Shown: positions 1-8,769, numbered from the stretch's first letter. The stretch is 64,000 nt of DNA from Caballeronia sp. LZ062 (GCF_031450785.1 NZ_JARTWB010000002.1:248001-312000); one strand, 5' to 3'. The notes: generated by a model from the sequence alone, not told the origin. Numbers and translations are program-made.

Positions 1-525
1 CTGCTTTTGCAGTTCCGCCTGACGCTGCTTTTCGACCTGCTTCTGCTTGTCCTGCATCGCCTTCTGCGCTGCCGCAGCGGCTGCCGCCTGCGCGGCCAGT
101 TGCTGCTGACGCTTCGCCTCTGCTTCCTGCTGCGCCTGTTGCTGCTCGCGACGCTGCTCGGCAAGCTGCGCCTCACGCGCGGCGGCTTCCTGCTGCTTGC
201 GCTTCTTTTCCTGCAACGCGATGTCGGCTTCCTCGTCCTTCGCGGGCGGCGGCGCGGGCTGCACCTTCGCGGGCGTGGGCGGCGGAGGAGCAGGGCGCGG
301 CGTGGGCGCGGACATATCGGGGATATCGGTCCAGATTTCCGCTTCTGCCCCGGCCGGCGTGTTGTTCTGCCAGTTGATGCCGTGATAGAGCAGCCAGCCG
401 AGCAGCAGATGCATGACGGCCGCGAGTGCGAACGCCTTGCCGGTGCCGCGTTCGCGCGGCGGGCGTATTGGCCGCGCGGAACGCGCGCGCGCCTGCTGGG
501 GCTGGCCGGTGCGACGATCGATCAT
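1..525 (-). CDS. tolA: TolA, cell envelope integrity protein (partial, N-terminal part)
   Basis: TolA links the inner-membrane TolQR motor to TolB/Pal during outer-membrane constriction. The visible 175 codons are the N-terminus. A short basic cytoplasmic segment comes first, then one membrane segment at about residues 35-52 (AVMHLLLGWLLYH), then a Pro/Ala-rich stretch, then a long Gln/Ala/Lys/Glu-rich helix with repeats such as QAQQEAEAKRQQQ, typical of TolA domain II. The C-terminal TolB-binding domain lies beyond the window edge. The ATG at 525 overlaps the tolR stop (ATGA), so the two are probably translationally coupled. Confidence 0.93.
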   Translation of the reverse strand, partial: MIDRRTGQPQQARARSARPIRPPRERGTGKAFALAAVMHLLLGWLLYHGINWQNNTPAGAEAEIWTDIPDMSAPTPRPAPPPPTPAKVQPAPPPAKDEEADIALQEKKRKQQEAAAREAQLAEQRREQQQAQQEAEAKRQQQLAAQAAAAAAAQKAMQDKQKQVEKQRQAELQKQ

Positions 526-965
526 TGCGATTTGACGAGCAATCCGACGCGCTTCACGCCGCGCGCTTTCATATCGGACATCACGTTCATGACGACTTCA
601 TACTTCACCGTCTTGTCCGCCGCGATGACGACGGGTTGATCCGGATGCAACTCCTGACGATTGAGCACGAAGGCGTTGAGATCGCCCTTCGTCATTTTCT
701 GCTCCTGCGTCGCGCCGCCGTCTTCCTTGTAGCGCACGTTCATGCTGCCGTCCGCCTTGATGTTGATGACGAGCGGCGGCTGCTGCTCTTGCGGCTGGGC
801 GTTGCCGACGGTCGGCAGATTGATGATCGAAGGCGACACGAGCGGCGCCGTCACCATGAAGATGACGAGCAGCACGAGCATCACGTCGATATACGGCACG
901 ACGTTGATGTCGGCCATTGCGCGGCGCGAACTGCCGCGCATGCTGGAACGGATCGGGCCTGCCAT
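522..965 (-). CDS. tolR: TolR, Tol-Pal proton-channel subunit (ExbD/TolR family)
   Basis: This is a 147-aa inner-membrane protein of the Tol-Pal motor, in the usual size range for TolR. The single membrane helix (NVVPYIDVMLVLLVIF, about residues 21-40) carries the conserved proton-handling Asp27 within the family motif. A periplasmic domain follows. The gene lies 12 bp after tolQ and overlaps tolA by four bases, the normal tolQ-tolR-tolA order. Its partner TolQ uses the proton gradient to energise TolA. Confidence 0.96.
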   Translation of the reverse strand: MAGPIRSSMRGSSRRAMADINVVPYIDVMLVLLVIFMVTAPLVSPSIINLPTVGNAQPQEQQPPLVINIKADGSMNVRYKEDGGATQEQKMTKGDLNAFVLNRQELHPDQPVVIAADKTVKYEVVMNVMSDMKARGVKRVGLLVKSQ

Positions 966-977
966 CGCTAACTCCTG

Positions 978-1655
978 TTAGTGCGCCTGACGCTGCAAGA
1001 TGTTCGAGAACTCTTCGATGAAAGTCTCGAAGCGGATTGCCAGACGGTCGATGTCATGCGCGTAGCGGTTATACGCGACCACTGCGGGAATCGCGGCGAA
1101 CAGGCCGATCGCGGTGGCGACGAGCGCCTCGGCGATGCCCGGCGCGACGTTCGCGAGCGTCGCCTGCTGTACGTTGGCGAGACCGCGGAAGGAATTCATG
1201 ATGCCCCAGACCGTGCCGAACAAGCCGATATACGGACTCACCGAGCCGACCGACGCGAGAAACGCGAGGTTCGCTTCGAGCACGTCCATCTCGCGCTGGA
1301 AGGCGGCGCGCATCGCGCGGCGTGAGCCGTCGAGAATCGCGCTCGGATCGCTGATGCGGCGCTCCTTGGCTTTCAGGAATTCGCGCATACCCGACTCGAA
1401 GATGCGCTCCAGCGCGCCGATGGTGTGACGGTTGTTCGCTGCGCTTTGATAGAGCGCCTGCAGGTCGCCGCCGGACCAGAAATCGCGCTCGAAACGCTCG
1501 GTCTGCGCTCGCGCGCGCCGAATGGCGAACCACTTGCGGAAGATGAAGGTCCACGACAGAAGCGACAGAAGCAGCAGGAGCGCCATCACTGCTTGAGCCA
1601 GCAGGCTCGCATGGATGACGAGAGATACGATCGACAAGTCTTGTGTATTGTTCAT
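978..1655 (-). CDS. tolQ: TolQ, Tol-Pal motor subunit (MotA/TolQ/ExbB family)
   Basis: TolQ forms the proton-driven motor with TolR in the inner membrane. The 225-aa length matches the family. Three membrane segments can be read: an N-terminal helix (about 14-36), and a pair in the second half, including SPYIGLFGTVWGIMNSF and the segment around ALVATAIGLFAAIPAVV, both typical of TolQ/ExbB. A large cytoplasmic loop separates the first from the last two. The gene is upstream of tolR in the same direction and downstream of ybgC. Confidence 0.96.
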   Translation of the reverse strand: MNNTQDLSIVSLVIHASLLAQAVMALLLLLSLLSWTFIFRKWFAIRRARAQTERFERDFWSGGDLQALYQSAANNRHTIGALERIFESGMREFLKAKERRISDPSAILDGSRRAMRAAFQREMDVLEANLAFLASVGSVSPYIGLFGTVWGIMNSFRGLANVQQATLANVAPGIAEALVATAIGLFAAIPAVVAYNRYAHDIDRLAIRFETFIEEFSNILQRQAH

Positions 1656-1783
1656 AAAGGTCCGCTGTTACTTCCCGGAAAAGGCCGTCCGGTCAAGAGC
1701 GTCAGGCTTTCGTGAATAAGATGTGAATGGAAACGAAAGCCGCGCCCGAAGCCGGCTCTTTTTCGAATGTCTTGCTTCGCTAA

Positions 1784-2257
1784 TCACGGCCCGCGTCCGC
1801 CATGCGGCGCAACGGTTCGCGCGGCTGGCGGCTCCTGATAAGGGCCGCGTCGGAGCCCGTCGAGCACGGGGGCAGGAATAGCCGCCGGCCGAATGGACGC
1901 TCGGTCCACGGACGCCACGCGAATCTCGCCGCTCGCAAGCATCACGCCGTCGCGCCACGCTTCCTGCTGGAAGTCCACCGACGCGCGTCCGAGCCGCTCG
2001 ATACGGCTGACGATGCGAATCATGTCGTCGAGGCGCGCCGGCGCCGAATATTCGACGGACGTCCTCTTCACGACGAACACGATGCCGTCCGATTCCGCGA
2101 GGCGCTGCTGGTCGATGCCGCACGCGCGCAGCCACTCGGTACGCGCGCGCTCGAAGAACTTCAGGTAGTTCGCGTAGAAAACGATGCCGCCGGCGTCGGT
2201 GTCCTCGTAGTACACGCGAATCGGCCACTCGAAAACTGACGGATGGCTCACCTGCAC
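1784..2257 (-). CDS. ybgC: YbgC, Tol-Pal-associated acyl-CoA thioesterase (hotdog fold)
   Basis: YbgC is a cytoplasmic hotdog-fold thioesterase that is found at the head of tol-pal operons. The family signature YYEDTDAGGIVFYANYLKFF begins near residue 15 and contains the catalytic Asp of the 4-hydroxybenzoyl-CoA thioesterase type. The start is GTG at 2257. The 157 aa are somewhat longer than the E. coli protein because of a Pro/Arg-rich tail after about residue 130. It lies 128 bp upstream of tolQ on the same strand, so it probably heads the operon. Confidence 0.93.
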   Translation of the reverse strand: MQVSHPSVFEWPIRVYYEDTDAGGIVFYANYLKFFERARTEWLRACGIDQQRLAESDGIVFVVKRTSVEYSAPARLDDMIRIVSRIERLGRASVDFQQEAWRDGVMLASGEIRVASVDRASIRPAAIPAPVLDGLRRGPYQEPPAARTVAPHGGRGP

Positions 2258-2377
2258 GCCGTCCCGCTTGCGCCGGGTCCTCTCGGACCACGGTGGCTCG
2301 CTTTTTGACAGATATTCATCCGCGGCATTTTACCGGAACCCGCTAAGTGCTCGCCAAATCCTCAGGCAGTTTCCGGC

Positions 2378-3124
2378 TTACCCGCGGTGAATTTGCAACG
2401 GTCCGAACGTCTGCGCGACCGGCATCAGTTCGATCGTGTTGATGTTCACGTGAGCCGGCCGCGTGGCGATCCAGTAGATGGCGTCCGCGATGTCCTCGGC
2501 CGTGAGCGGTTGCACGTCCTTGTAGACGGAGGCGGCCTTGTCGTCGTCGCCCTTGAAGCGCACGTTCGAGAACTCGGTCCCGCCGCACAGGCCCGGCTCG
2601 ATGTCCGTCACGCGCAGCGCGGTGCCGGCGAGGTCGGCGCGCAGATTCAGGCTGAACTGCCGCACGAACGCCTTCGTCGCGCCGTACACGTTGCCGCCGG
2701 GATACGGATACGTGCCCGCTACCGAGCCGAGATTGAACACGTGGCCGCGATTGCGCTCGACCATGCCCGGAAGAATCGCATGAGTGACCGTGACGAGACC
2801 GGTGCAGTTCGTGTCGATCATGTTCTTCCAGTCGTCGAAGTTCGCGCGCTGCGCGGGCTCGAGACCGAGCGCGAGGCCGGCGTTGTTCACGAGCACGTCG
2901 ATCTGGGCGAAGTTGTCCGGCAGCGAGGCGATGGCGTTCCGCACGGCGCTTTCGTCGCGAACGTCGATTTCGACGGGCAACAGCGCGTCGCCCAGTTCGT
3001 TCGACAGCTCGACGAGACGCTCTTTCCGGCGCGCCGCCGCGACAACGCGATGGCCGCCTTTGACGAAAGCGCGCGCGATGGCGGCGCCGAAGCCGGCGGA
3101 CGCGCCGGTGACGAAGACAATCAT
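2378..3124 (-). CDS. SDR family NAD(P)-dependent oxidoreductase (YdfG-like)
   Basis: This is a 248-aa short-chain dehydrogenase. The Rossmann motif TGASAGFGAAIARAF is near the N-terminus, the NNAG motif near residue 82, and the catalytic Ser with YGATK near residues 140-156. The sequence closely resembles YdfG-type NADP-dependent 3-hydroxy acid (serine/allo-threonine) dehydrogenases, including the PGLCGGTEF segment. The exact substrate cannot be read from sequence. The ATG at 3124 was chosen because the Rossmann strand starts right after it; the open frame continues far upstream, antisense to nrdR and glyA, and that part is not coding. Confidence 0.88.
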   Translation of the reverse strand: MIVFVTGASAGFGAAIARAFVKGGHRVVAAARRKERLVELSNELGDALLPVEIDVRDESAVRNAIASLPDNFAQIDVLVNNAGLALGLEPAQRANFDDWKNMIDTNCTGLVTVTHAILPGMVERNRGHVFNLGSVAGTYPYPGGNVYGATKAFVRQFSLNLRADLAGTALRVTDIEPGLCGGTEFSNVRFKGDDDKAASVYKDVQPLTAEDIADAIYWIATRPAHVNINTIELMPVAQTFGPLQIHRG

Positions 3125-3308
3125 GGTCGAACTCCGATTGCAGGGAAGCGATAGGCCGAACCGGGCGGCGCGCGGGCGCGCGTCCGGCAACGGCGCAAAG
3201 GGTACTTCCATTGATGCGACGCGGCAAGTAACGGCGGACGCGAACGATCGTGCTTTCCACTGCGCCGGCGCGCCGTCCGACGGGCTTTTGCAGCGGCCCG
3301 AAGCCCGG

Positions 3309-3337
3309 TTGCCTAAAGCCCGGCAGCCCATTAAACT
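3309..3337 (+). promoter_or_regulatory. Putative sigma-70 promoter for the glyA riboswitch transcript
   Basis: TTGCCT at 3309-3314 and TAAACT at 3332-3337 are separated by 17 bases. Transcription would start near 3344, a few bases before the riboswitch. Assigned by pattern only. Confidence 0.5.
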
Positions 3338-3349
3338 ACAACGCTCAAA

Positions 3350-3441
3350 CCCCGCGTGACTGGCGATAGAATCTTCGGATTCAAGGTGGAACGACCCACT
3401 AGGAAGCGCGGAGCGTCGTTTTGCCGTTCGCCTGGGCAGCT
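3350..3441 (+). promoter_or_regulatory. ZTP (pfl) riboswitch upstream of glyA
   Basis: The conserved blocks of the pfl/ZTP aptamer are present in order. CGTGACTGGCGA lies at 3355-3366. A small hairpin follows at about 3385-3400 (GTGGAACGACCCAC) and runs into AGGAAGCG. After a variable linker comes the strongly conserved pseudoknot-forming CGCCTGGGCA at 3429-3438. Known members sense ZTP/ZMP, which accumulates when 10-formyltetrahydrofolate is short, and switch on one-carbon genes. Placement before glyA, which makes 5,10-methylene-THF, fits that role. About 150 nt separate the aptamer from the glyA start and should contain the expression platform. Confidence 0.88.
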
Positions 3442-3592
3442 GAGATCCGCGCGCCGTCGCTGCGTTGCCGGTGGCTGTCCGTTCCGCGAAACCGGAGTCT
3501 TCCCTCATCCGTCGCGTCTGGACTTCATCGGTGTCCAGCCTTTCGCGCGCCCGCGCGATCCAGTCAACCTGTTTTGACCTCACGGAAAACGT

Positions 3593-4840
3593 ATGTTCGA
3601 CAGAGCCGAAAGTACCCTTGCCAAAGTCGATCCCGAATTGCTCAAGGCCATCGAGCAGGAAAACCGCCGGCAGGAAGAGCACATCGAGCTGATCGCCTCG
3701 GAAAACTACACGAGCCCGGCCGTCATGGCCGCTCAGGGTTCGCAACTCACGAACAAGTACGCGGAAGGTTATCCGGGCAAGCGCTATTACGGCGGCTGCG
3801 AATACGTGGACATCGTCGAGCAGCTCGCCATTGACCGCGTGAAGCAACTCTTCGGCGCTGAAGCCGCGAACGTGCAGCCGAACTCCGGCTCGCAGGCGAA
3901 TCAGGGCGTGTTTTTCGCCGTCCTGAAGCCGGGCGACACCATCATGGGCATGAGCCTCGCGGAAGGCGGCCACCTCACGCACGGCTCGCCCGTGAACATG
4001 TCGGGCAAGTGGTTCAATGTGGTGAGCTACGGCCTGAACGAAGCCGAAGACATCGACTACGAAAAGACCGAGGCGCTCGCCAAGGAACACAAGCCGAAGC
4101 TGATCGTCGCGGGCGCGTCCGCGTTCGCGCTGCGCATCGACTTCGAGCGTCTTTCGAAGATTGCGAAGAGTGTCGGCGCTTACTTCATGGTCGACATGGC
4201 GCATTACGCCGGTCTCGTCGCAGCAGGTCTGTATCCGAATCCGGTGCCGCATGCGGATTTCGTCACGACGACCACGCACAAGAGCCTGCGCGGCCCGCGC
4301 GGCGGCGTCATCCTGATGAAGGCGGAATTCGAGAAGCAGATCAATTCGGCCATCTTCCCCGGCATTCAGGGCGGCCCGCTCATGCACGTGATCGCCGCCA
4401 AGGCCGTCGCGTTCAAGGAAGCGCTCGCGCCCGAGTTCAAGACGTATCAGCAAGCCGTCATCGATAACGCTCGCGTGCTGGCGGAGACGCTCGTCAAGCG
4501 CGGACTGCGTATCGTTTCGGGCCGCACCGAAAGCCATGTGATGCTGGTCGATTTGCGCGCGAAGAAGATCACGGGCAAGGCCGCGGAAGCCGCGCTCGGC
4601 GCCGCGCATATCACGGTGAACAAGAACGCGATCCCGAACGATCCGGAGAAGCCTTTCGTCACGAGCGGCGTGCGTCTCGGCTCGCCCGCCATGACGACGC
4701 GCGGCTTCGGCGTGAAGGAAGCTGAAATTGTTGGCAACCTGATCGCGGACGTGCTCGACAATGCGGAAGATCAGGCGACCATCGAGCGCGTGCGTGCGCA
4801 AGTGGCCGAGCTGACGCAGCGTTTCCCGGTCTACCGTTAA
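3593..4840 (+). CDS. glyA: Serine hydroxymethyltransferase
   Basis: GlyA interconverts serine and glycine with tetrahydrofolate and 5,10-methylene-THF and is the main source of one-carbon units. The 415-aa length is standard. It has the N-terminal [14 protein letters not shown] motif, the substrate-binding region YYGGCEYVD, and the PLP-binding [14 protein letters not shown] motif with the Schiff-base Lys at about residue 230. The upstream ZTP riboswitch indicates control by folate status. The co-directional nrdR begins 30 bp downstream, so the two are probably cotranscribed. Confidence 0.98.
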   Translation: MFDRAESTLAKVDPELLKAIEQENRRQEEHIELIASENYTSPAVMAAQGSQLTNKYAEGYPGKRYYGGCEYVDIVEQLAIDRVKQLFGAEAANVQPNSGSQANQGVFFAVLKPGDTIMGMSLAEGGHLTHGSPVNMSGKWFNVVSYGLNEAEDIDYEKTEALAKEHKPKLIVAGASAFALRIDFERLSKIAKSVGAYFMVDMAHYAGLVAAGLYPNPVPHADFVTTTTHKSLRGPRGGVILMKAEFEKQINSAIFPGIQGGPLMHVIAAKAVAFKEALAPEFKTYQQAVIDNARVLAETLVKRGLRIVSGRTESHVMLVDLRAKKITGKAAEAALGAAHITVNKNAIPNDPEKPFVTSGVRLGSPAMTTRGFGVKEAEIVGNLIADVLDNAEDQATIERVRAQVAELTQRFPVYR

Positions 4841-4870
4841 TCCTCCAGCCAAGTCCCGAGACACGCCCCG

Positions 4871-5353
4871 ATGCGCTGCCCGTTCTGCCGACACGAAGAC
4901 ACTCAGGTCGTCGATTCCCGCGTGTCGGAGGACGGCGCGGCCATCCGGCGCCGGCGGCGCTGTCCCGCGTGCGACAAGCGTTTCACCACGTATGAGCGCG
5001 TCGAGCTTGCGCTGCCGTCGGTCGTCAAGAAAGACGGCAGCCGCACGGAATTCGACCGCCGAAAGATCGTCGCGAGCATGAAGCTCGCACTGCGCAAGCG
5101 CCCGGTCGCAGCGGACGCCATCGATGCAGCCGTTGCGCGCATCGAATATCAACTGCTCGGCAGTGGCGAACGGGAAGTGCAAAGCGAGCGCCTCGGCGAA
5201 CTTGTGATGAACGAACTGCGCCAGCTCGACACCATCGCCTACGTGCGGTTCGCCTCCGTCTACAAACGCTTCGAAGACGTCTCCGAGTTCGAGGACGTGC
5301 TCGAGGAATTCCGTCGCGCCGCGCCCAAGAAGTCCGCTTCTCGCAAGCGTTGA
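4871..5353 (+). CDS. nrdR: Transcriptional repressor NrdR
   Basis: NrdR represses ribonucleotide reductase genes in response to dATP/ATP. The protein has 160 aa. The N-terminal zinc ribbon shows [15 protein letters not shown] with a second CPAC pair near residues 31-34. An ATP-cone domain follows (about residues 49-139, starting [16 protein letters not shown]). The C-terminus is Lys/Arg/Ser rich. It directly follows glyA, a pairing common in proteobacteria that links one-carbon and deoxynucleotide supply. Confidence 0.96.
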   Translation: MRCPFCRHEDTQVVDSRVSEDGAAIRRRRRCPACDKRFTTYERVELALPSVVKKDGSRTEFDRRKIVASMKLALRKRPVAADAIDAAVARIEYQLLGSGEREVQSERLGELVMNELRQLDTIAYVRFASVYKRFEDVSEFEDVLEEFRRAAPKKSASRKR

Positions 5354-5505
5354 TTCGTTCTGCATTCATCCTCCTCGAGACAAACTCGCATTTCCGTGAC
5401 TAGTCTGGCGGCCGAAAAGACTGCCGGACACTAGGCCATTCGGCTAATGGCGGCGCGCGTCGCTTCCCGATAGAGTCGGCGTTCTTCAACTCGAATCGTT
5501 CAGGG

Positions 5506-6054
5506 ATGCAGATGAATCGCGCCTCCATGACCGGCTTCACGCTGGTCGAACTCTGCGTCGTGCTCGCCGTCATGGCGATCATCGCCACCTTTTCGACGCC
5601 ATCGTTCTTCGCCTGGCAAATGCGCGATCGGGTCGATGCCCGGGCGCGCGCGCTCTTCTCGACGCTTTCGCTTGCACGCGCCGAAGCACTGCGGCGCGGC
5701 GCGCGCGTCACCTTGTGCCGGGTCGACGCCGCACGCCACTGCCTTGCATCGGGCAAGGCCTGCGACGGCGGCATCACCGACTGGTCGTGCGGCTGGGCGC
5801 TTTTCGTCGACCGCGAGGGCGGGCCTGCGCTCTTGCGCGCGGAATCGGCCATGACTTCCATCGCCATTGCGGGCGCGGCCACCGACCTTTCGTTCACGCC
5901 GCCGTCGGGGCAAGTGATAGGCGGCTTTCGCAGCTTCGATTTTTCGACACGCGGCGCCGATCCGGCTGCAAATGCCGCCGCGCGGCGTTGCATCCGCATC
6001 GCGGCTGGCGGCCGGCCGCGCATGACGCAGGGCGGCTGCGGGGCATCGGCATGA
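5506..6054 (+). CDS. fimT: Type IV minor pilin, FimT/GspH family
   Basis: This 182-aa prepilin-like protein is the first gene of a five-gene minor pilin set. The leader ends in MTG and is followed by FTLVELCVVLAVMAII, so prepilin peptidase PilD should cut after Gly10 and leave Phe+1 with the conserved Glu+5. The C-terminal part has the Cys-rich GspH/FimT head. Minor pilins of this type form the complex that starts assembly of type IVa pili. The stop overlaps the next start (ATGA). ATG codons at 5506, 5512 and 5527 are all possible starts; the choice does not change the mature protein. Confidence 0.87.
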   Translation: MQMNRASMTGFTLVELCVVLAVMAIIATFSTPSFFAWQMRDRVDARARALFSTLSLARAEALRRGARVTLCRVDAARHCLASGKACDGGITDWSCGWALFVDREGGPALLRAESAMTSIAIAGAATDLSFTPPSGQVIGGFRSFDFSTRGADPAANAAARRCIRIAAGGRPRMTQGGCGASA

Positions 6055-6434
6055 AGACGACGCAAACTGGCGATTCATTGATCGAAGTGATGATCGCGCT
6101 CGCGCTCGCAGCGGTCACGGCGCTCGGACTCGTCGCCGTTCAAAGCACGCTCGCGCGCGGCGAGCGGCTCGCGTTGCTGCGGGAGCGCGCGACGCTCATC
6201 GCCGATTCGGTCGCCGAAGGCATACGCAGCGACGCGGATCGCGCGGCCGTTCTGTCGCAATGGCAGGCGACGGCCGCGTCGACGTTGCCCGAGGGCGATG
6301 TCGCCGTGGTCGATCGCGCCGACGGTGTGCGCGTGGCGACCGTGAGCTGGCATGCCGACGATCGCGCCGATCCTTGCCCCGAGCCGCAGGCGAAGCCGCT
6401 TGCCTCGTGCATTTCCGTGGCGTTCGCGCGATGA
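6051..6434 (+). CDS. pilV: Type IV minor pilin PilV-like
   Basis: This 127-aa protein has a very short leader ending TQTG, then DSLIEVMIALALAAVTALG, the class III prepilin helix with Glu at +5. Residue +1 would be Asp, not the usual Phe or Met; PilV proteins often vary at this site. A Cys pair near the C-terminus (DPCPEPQ and ASCIS) may form the usual disulfide. It overlaps fimT and pilW by four bases on each side, which suggests coupled translation and fixed stoichiometry. Confidence 0.85.
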   Translation: MKTTQTGDSLIEVMIALALAAVTALGLVAVQSTLARGERLALLRERATLIADSVAEGIRSDADRAAVLSQWQATAASTLPEGDVAVVDRADGVRVATVSWHADDRADPCPEPQAKPLASCISVAFAR

Positions 6435-7210
6435 ACCCGCGTGCTTTCCCGGCGCGCGGCCACACGCTGCTCGAACTGGCGATCTCGCTCGCGCTCGGCT
6501 TGCTCATCGTCGTGGCGATGCTGTCGCTGTATCGCGGGCAGCGCGCGGCGTTCGACCGCGCCGCCGATGCCGCCCGCATGCACGACGCCGGTGTCTCGGC
6601 GCTCGACCTCATCGCCCAGCAGATTCAAATGGCCGGCTTCGGGGCGACGCGCACCCAAGCCGCGCTCTACGGCTGCTCGCAGGCGCGCGTGATCGGCGCG
6701 GACACGGCGGCGTCGTGCGAAGCGCTCGCGAGCCGGTCGGACGGCGTGCAGGTGCGGTATGCCGCCGATACCGTTTCGACGTGGCCGACGTCGGCGGGTG
6801 CGCCGACGGACTGTATCGGCCAGGCGGTCGCGGATGCTCTCGTCGGCAACCGCTTCTATGCAAAAGCCAGCGCGTCGACGGGCGAGCCGGAACTGTATTG
6901 CGAAGGCAGTGGCAAGCAGGCGCAGCCGCTGGTCGAAGGCATCGAGCGGATTCGAGTCATGTACTGGCTGGTGGGCGCATCGAGTGCGGTCGATGCCTCC
7001 GCGATCCCGCGCGAACGATGGCCCGATGTTCGCGCCGCCGAGCTGTGCGTGCTCGTGCGCGGCTTCTCGGTTGCGAGACAGCGCCGCACGAACTATGTGG
7101 ATTGCACGGGCGCGCCCGCCGTCGCCGACGACGCGCGCATGCATCAGGCGTTCTGGCGTCGCATCGAGATCCGGAATGCAGCTTCGGCGAATCAGGGAGC
7201 GGGAGCATGA
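6431..7210 (+). CDS. pilW: Type IV minor pilin PilW-like
   Basis: This 259-aa protein begins MNPRAFPARG and then HTLLELAISLALGLLIVVAML, a prepilin cleavage site with Glu+5 followed by the membrane/assembly helix. Its length and position between PilV and PilX fit PilW, a core minor pilin of the type IVa priming complex. Several Cys residues are in the C-terminal head. The ATG at 6431 is used because it sits in an ATGA overlap with pilV and directly precedes the leader. Upstream codons in this frame overlap pilV. Confidence 0.86.
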   Translation: MNPRAFPARGHTLLELAISLALGLLIVVAMLSLYRGQRAAFDRAADAARMHDAGVSALDLIAQQIQMAGFGATRTQAALYGCSQARVIGADTAASCEALASRSDGVQVRYAADTVSTWPTSAGAPTDCIGQAVADALVGNRFYAKASASTGEPELYCEGSGKQAQPLVEGIERIRVMYWLVGASSAVDASAIPRERWPDVRAAELCVLVRGFSVARQRRTNYVDCTGAPAVADDARMHQAFWRRIEIRNAASANQGAGA

Positions 7211-7704
7211 AGCGCCGCGCGCTGTCTCGCGGCGCCGCGCTGCCTATCATTCTGTTGCTTTCCGCGATGATGCTCGTCACGGCAAGCGCATGGCTGCAGA
7301 CATCGCTTGTGGCCGCGCGGACGGCCGTGGCAACTCGCGAGCGCGTGCAGGCGTTTCACGCGGCGGATAGCGCGCTCATTCGATGCAGCCACATGCTTTC
7401 GGCGGCGCTACCCGCGACGGGACCGGCAGATCAGGAGCCCGCACGCTGGCGATTGAAGACGTCGTTCGAGGGCGCGTCGGCGTTCGCGTTCGCGCCCTAC
7501 GCGTCGTGGCCGTACGCGGTTCGTGAGCCGCAATGCTTGATCGAGTCGTGGTTGCGCTCCGGTCAGCCGGTGACTTCATATCTCGTCACGGCGCGCGGCT
7601 TCGGCGCGACCTCGCAGACCGAGGCGTGGCTGCAACTACGCATCGACTCGGCGAACGGCACCGTCACGCAGCAGTGGCGGCGCGTCGCCGGGAAACCGTT
7701 TTGA
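7207..7704 (+). CDS. pilX: Type IV minor pilin PilX-like
   Basis: This 165-aa protein begins MKRRALSRG, followed by AALPIILLLSAMMLVTASAW. It has a basic leader ending in Gly and a hydrophobic helix but no Glu at +5, as is typical of PilX/GspK-type tip pilins. The segment with HAADSALIRCSHML matches the conserved helix after the membrane part of PilX. It overlaps pilW by four bases (ATGA). In other bacteria pilY1 usually follows pilX; here it does not. Confidence 0.82.
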   Translation: MKRRALSRGAALPIILLLSAMMLVTASAWLQTSLVAARTAVATRERVQAFHAADSALIRCSHMLSAALPATGPADQEPARWRLKTSFEGASAFAFAPYASWPYAVREPQCLIESWLRSGQPVTSYLVTARGFGATSQTEAWLQLRIDSANGTVTQQWRRVAGKPF

Positions 7705-7716
7705 TGAGGGCAAGCC

Positions 7717-8175
7717 TTGAGAAGAACCAGAATCTGCGCGGGCTTCAGCCTGCTCGAACTGATGATCGCGCTGGGCGTCGCGGCCATTATCGCTACCTTC
7801 GCCTTTCCGGCGTATCAGTCGCATGTGGCGAAGGCGCATCGGCTCGACGCGACCGCCGCGTTGTCTAAAGCGGTGCAGTTCGTCGAGAGCGCGCGGCTCT
7901 TTCAGACGGGAACGGGAGCGGTCGCGCTGAGTGCGGGAACGGATCAGGCACCGGCGAGCGGAGCGCCGGTGTATCGGCTCGCGCTGTTGCCCGAGTCCGC
8001 GACCAACGGCGGTTATACGATCGAAGCCGCGCCCGTCTCGCCCGGCCCGATGCAGGACGACGCATGCGGCGTGTTCGTCATCGATGCGACCGGTGCGCGC
8101 TCTAATCGGCTGGCGGAGGGCGCAGCGCCACTCGACGCGGCGAAATCCGCCGCGTGCTGGGCAGGGAAGGGATGA
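7717..8175 (+). CDS. pilE: Type IV pilin PilE-like
   Basis: The last gene of the minor pilin set encodes 152 aa. After a basic leader (RRTRICAG) comes FSLLELMIALGVAAIIATFAF, a standard prepilin site with Phe+1 and Glu+5. The head ends in a Cys-containing loop (DDACGVFVID and SAACWAGKG), typical of PilE-type minor pilins. The only suitable start is TTG at 7717, 12 bp after pilX; the ATG at 7704 is out of frame. It may act as the fifth subunit of the priming complex, not as the major pilin. Confidence 0.83.
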   Translation: MRRTRICAGFSLLELMIALGVAAIIATFAFPAYQSHVAKAHRLDATAALSKAVQFVESARLFQTGTGAVALSAGTDQAPASGAPVYRLALLPESATNGGYTIEAAPVSPGPMQDDACGVFVIDATGARSNRLAEGAAPLDAAKSAACWAGKG

Positions 8176-8188
8176 TGCGGCTATGCAG

Positions 8189-8701
8189 TTAGAACACGGT
8201 GGGATCGACGGCGTCCGTGGAAGTCTCCACGCTCGTCGTCTTCATCTGTTGCCAGATGCGCCAGCCTTCCCATGCGGCGAGCCCGAGACCGCCCCACTTG
8301 ATCAGCGGCTTGGCGCTGCGCAGCAGCCGGGTTCGCACGGGCTTCGTCAAGAGGAGCGACGCGAGCGATCCGACCACCGGATACTGCTTGAACAGGAAAC
8401 TGTACTTGCCCGCGCCGCCGCGGCCGAGCAGCGAATCCAGCACGCCGCTGATGGTGCCGCGCGGCGACGTACTCCGCACGCTGCGTCGTGCGGGACGGCT
8501 GCCCGGCACGAGCATGCTGCCGATGAGCGGCAGATGCGCGACGGAATCGCGCAACTCGTGGGTGGCCTGCCGCAGTTCCATGCGCTCGACATCCGCGCGA
8601 GCAAGCAGCAATTCCTTGCGCAACGTGCGCATGCGCGGCGCGCGAAGCTGCTGCTGAACTTCCTGCTTCGCTGCGCTGGAGGTGGCGTCGTTATGGCTCA
8701 T
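8189..8701 (-). CDS. DUF3318 family protein
   Basis: This 170-aa protein has no assigned function. The N-terminal part (about 1-65) is charged and helical (APRMRTLRKELLLARADVER). The middle is Arg/Ser-rich, and the C-terminus has weakly hydrophobic segments (VVGSLASLLL, GGLGLAAWEGWRIW). It is the last gene of a three-gene minus-strand operon with a YqjE-like and a YqjD-like protein and takes the place that YqjK has in E. coli. The ATG at 8701 was chosen because the upstream frame runs into the neighbouring gene. A link to the membrane or envelope is inferred from the neighbours. Confidence 0.72.
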   Translation of the reverse strand: MSHNDATSSAAKQEVQQQLRAPRMRTLRKELLLARADVERMELRQATHELRDSVAHLPLIGSMLVPGSRPARRSVRSTSPRGTISGVLDSLLGRGGAGKYSFLFKQYPVVGSLASLLLTKPVRTRLLRSAKPLIKWGGLGLAAWEGWRIWQQMKTTSVETSTDAVDPTVF

Positions 8702-8769
8702 GATCGAACGGGCAAGTGGGTGTCGCGGGAAGAAAGAAACCGGGGTTCGAAGGCGTCGCCAGGCGACGC

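Noticed and set aside
2378..5365. A 995-codon open frame on the minus strand covering the SDR gene and running antisense through glyA and nrdR.
   Set aside because: Only the last 248 codons show protein-family similarity. The rest mirrors glyA and nrdR, a usual artefact of high GC at third positions.
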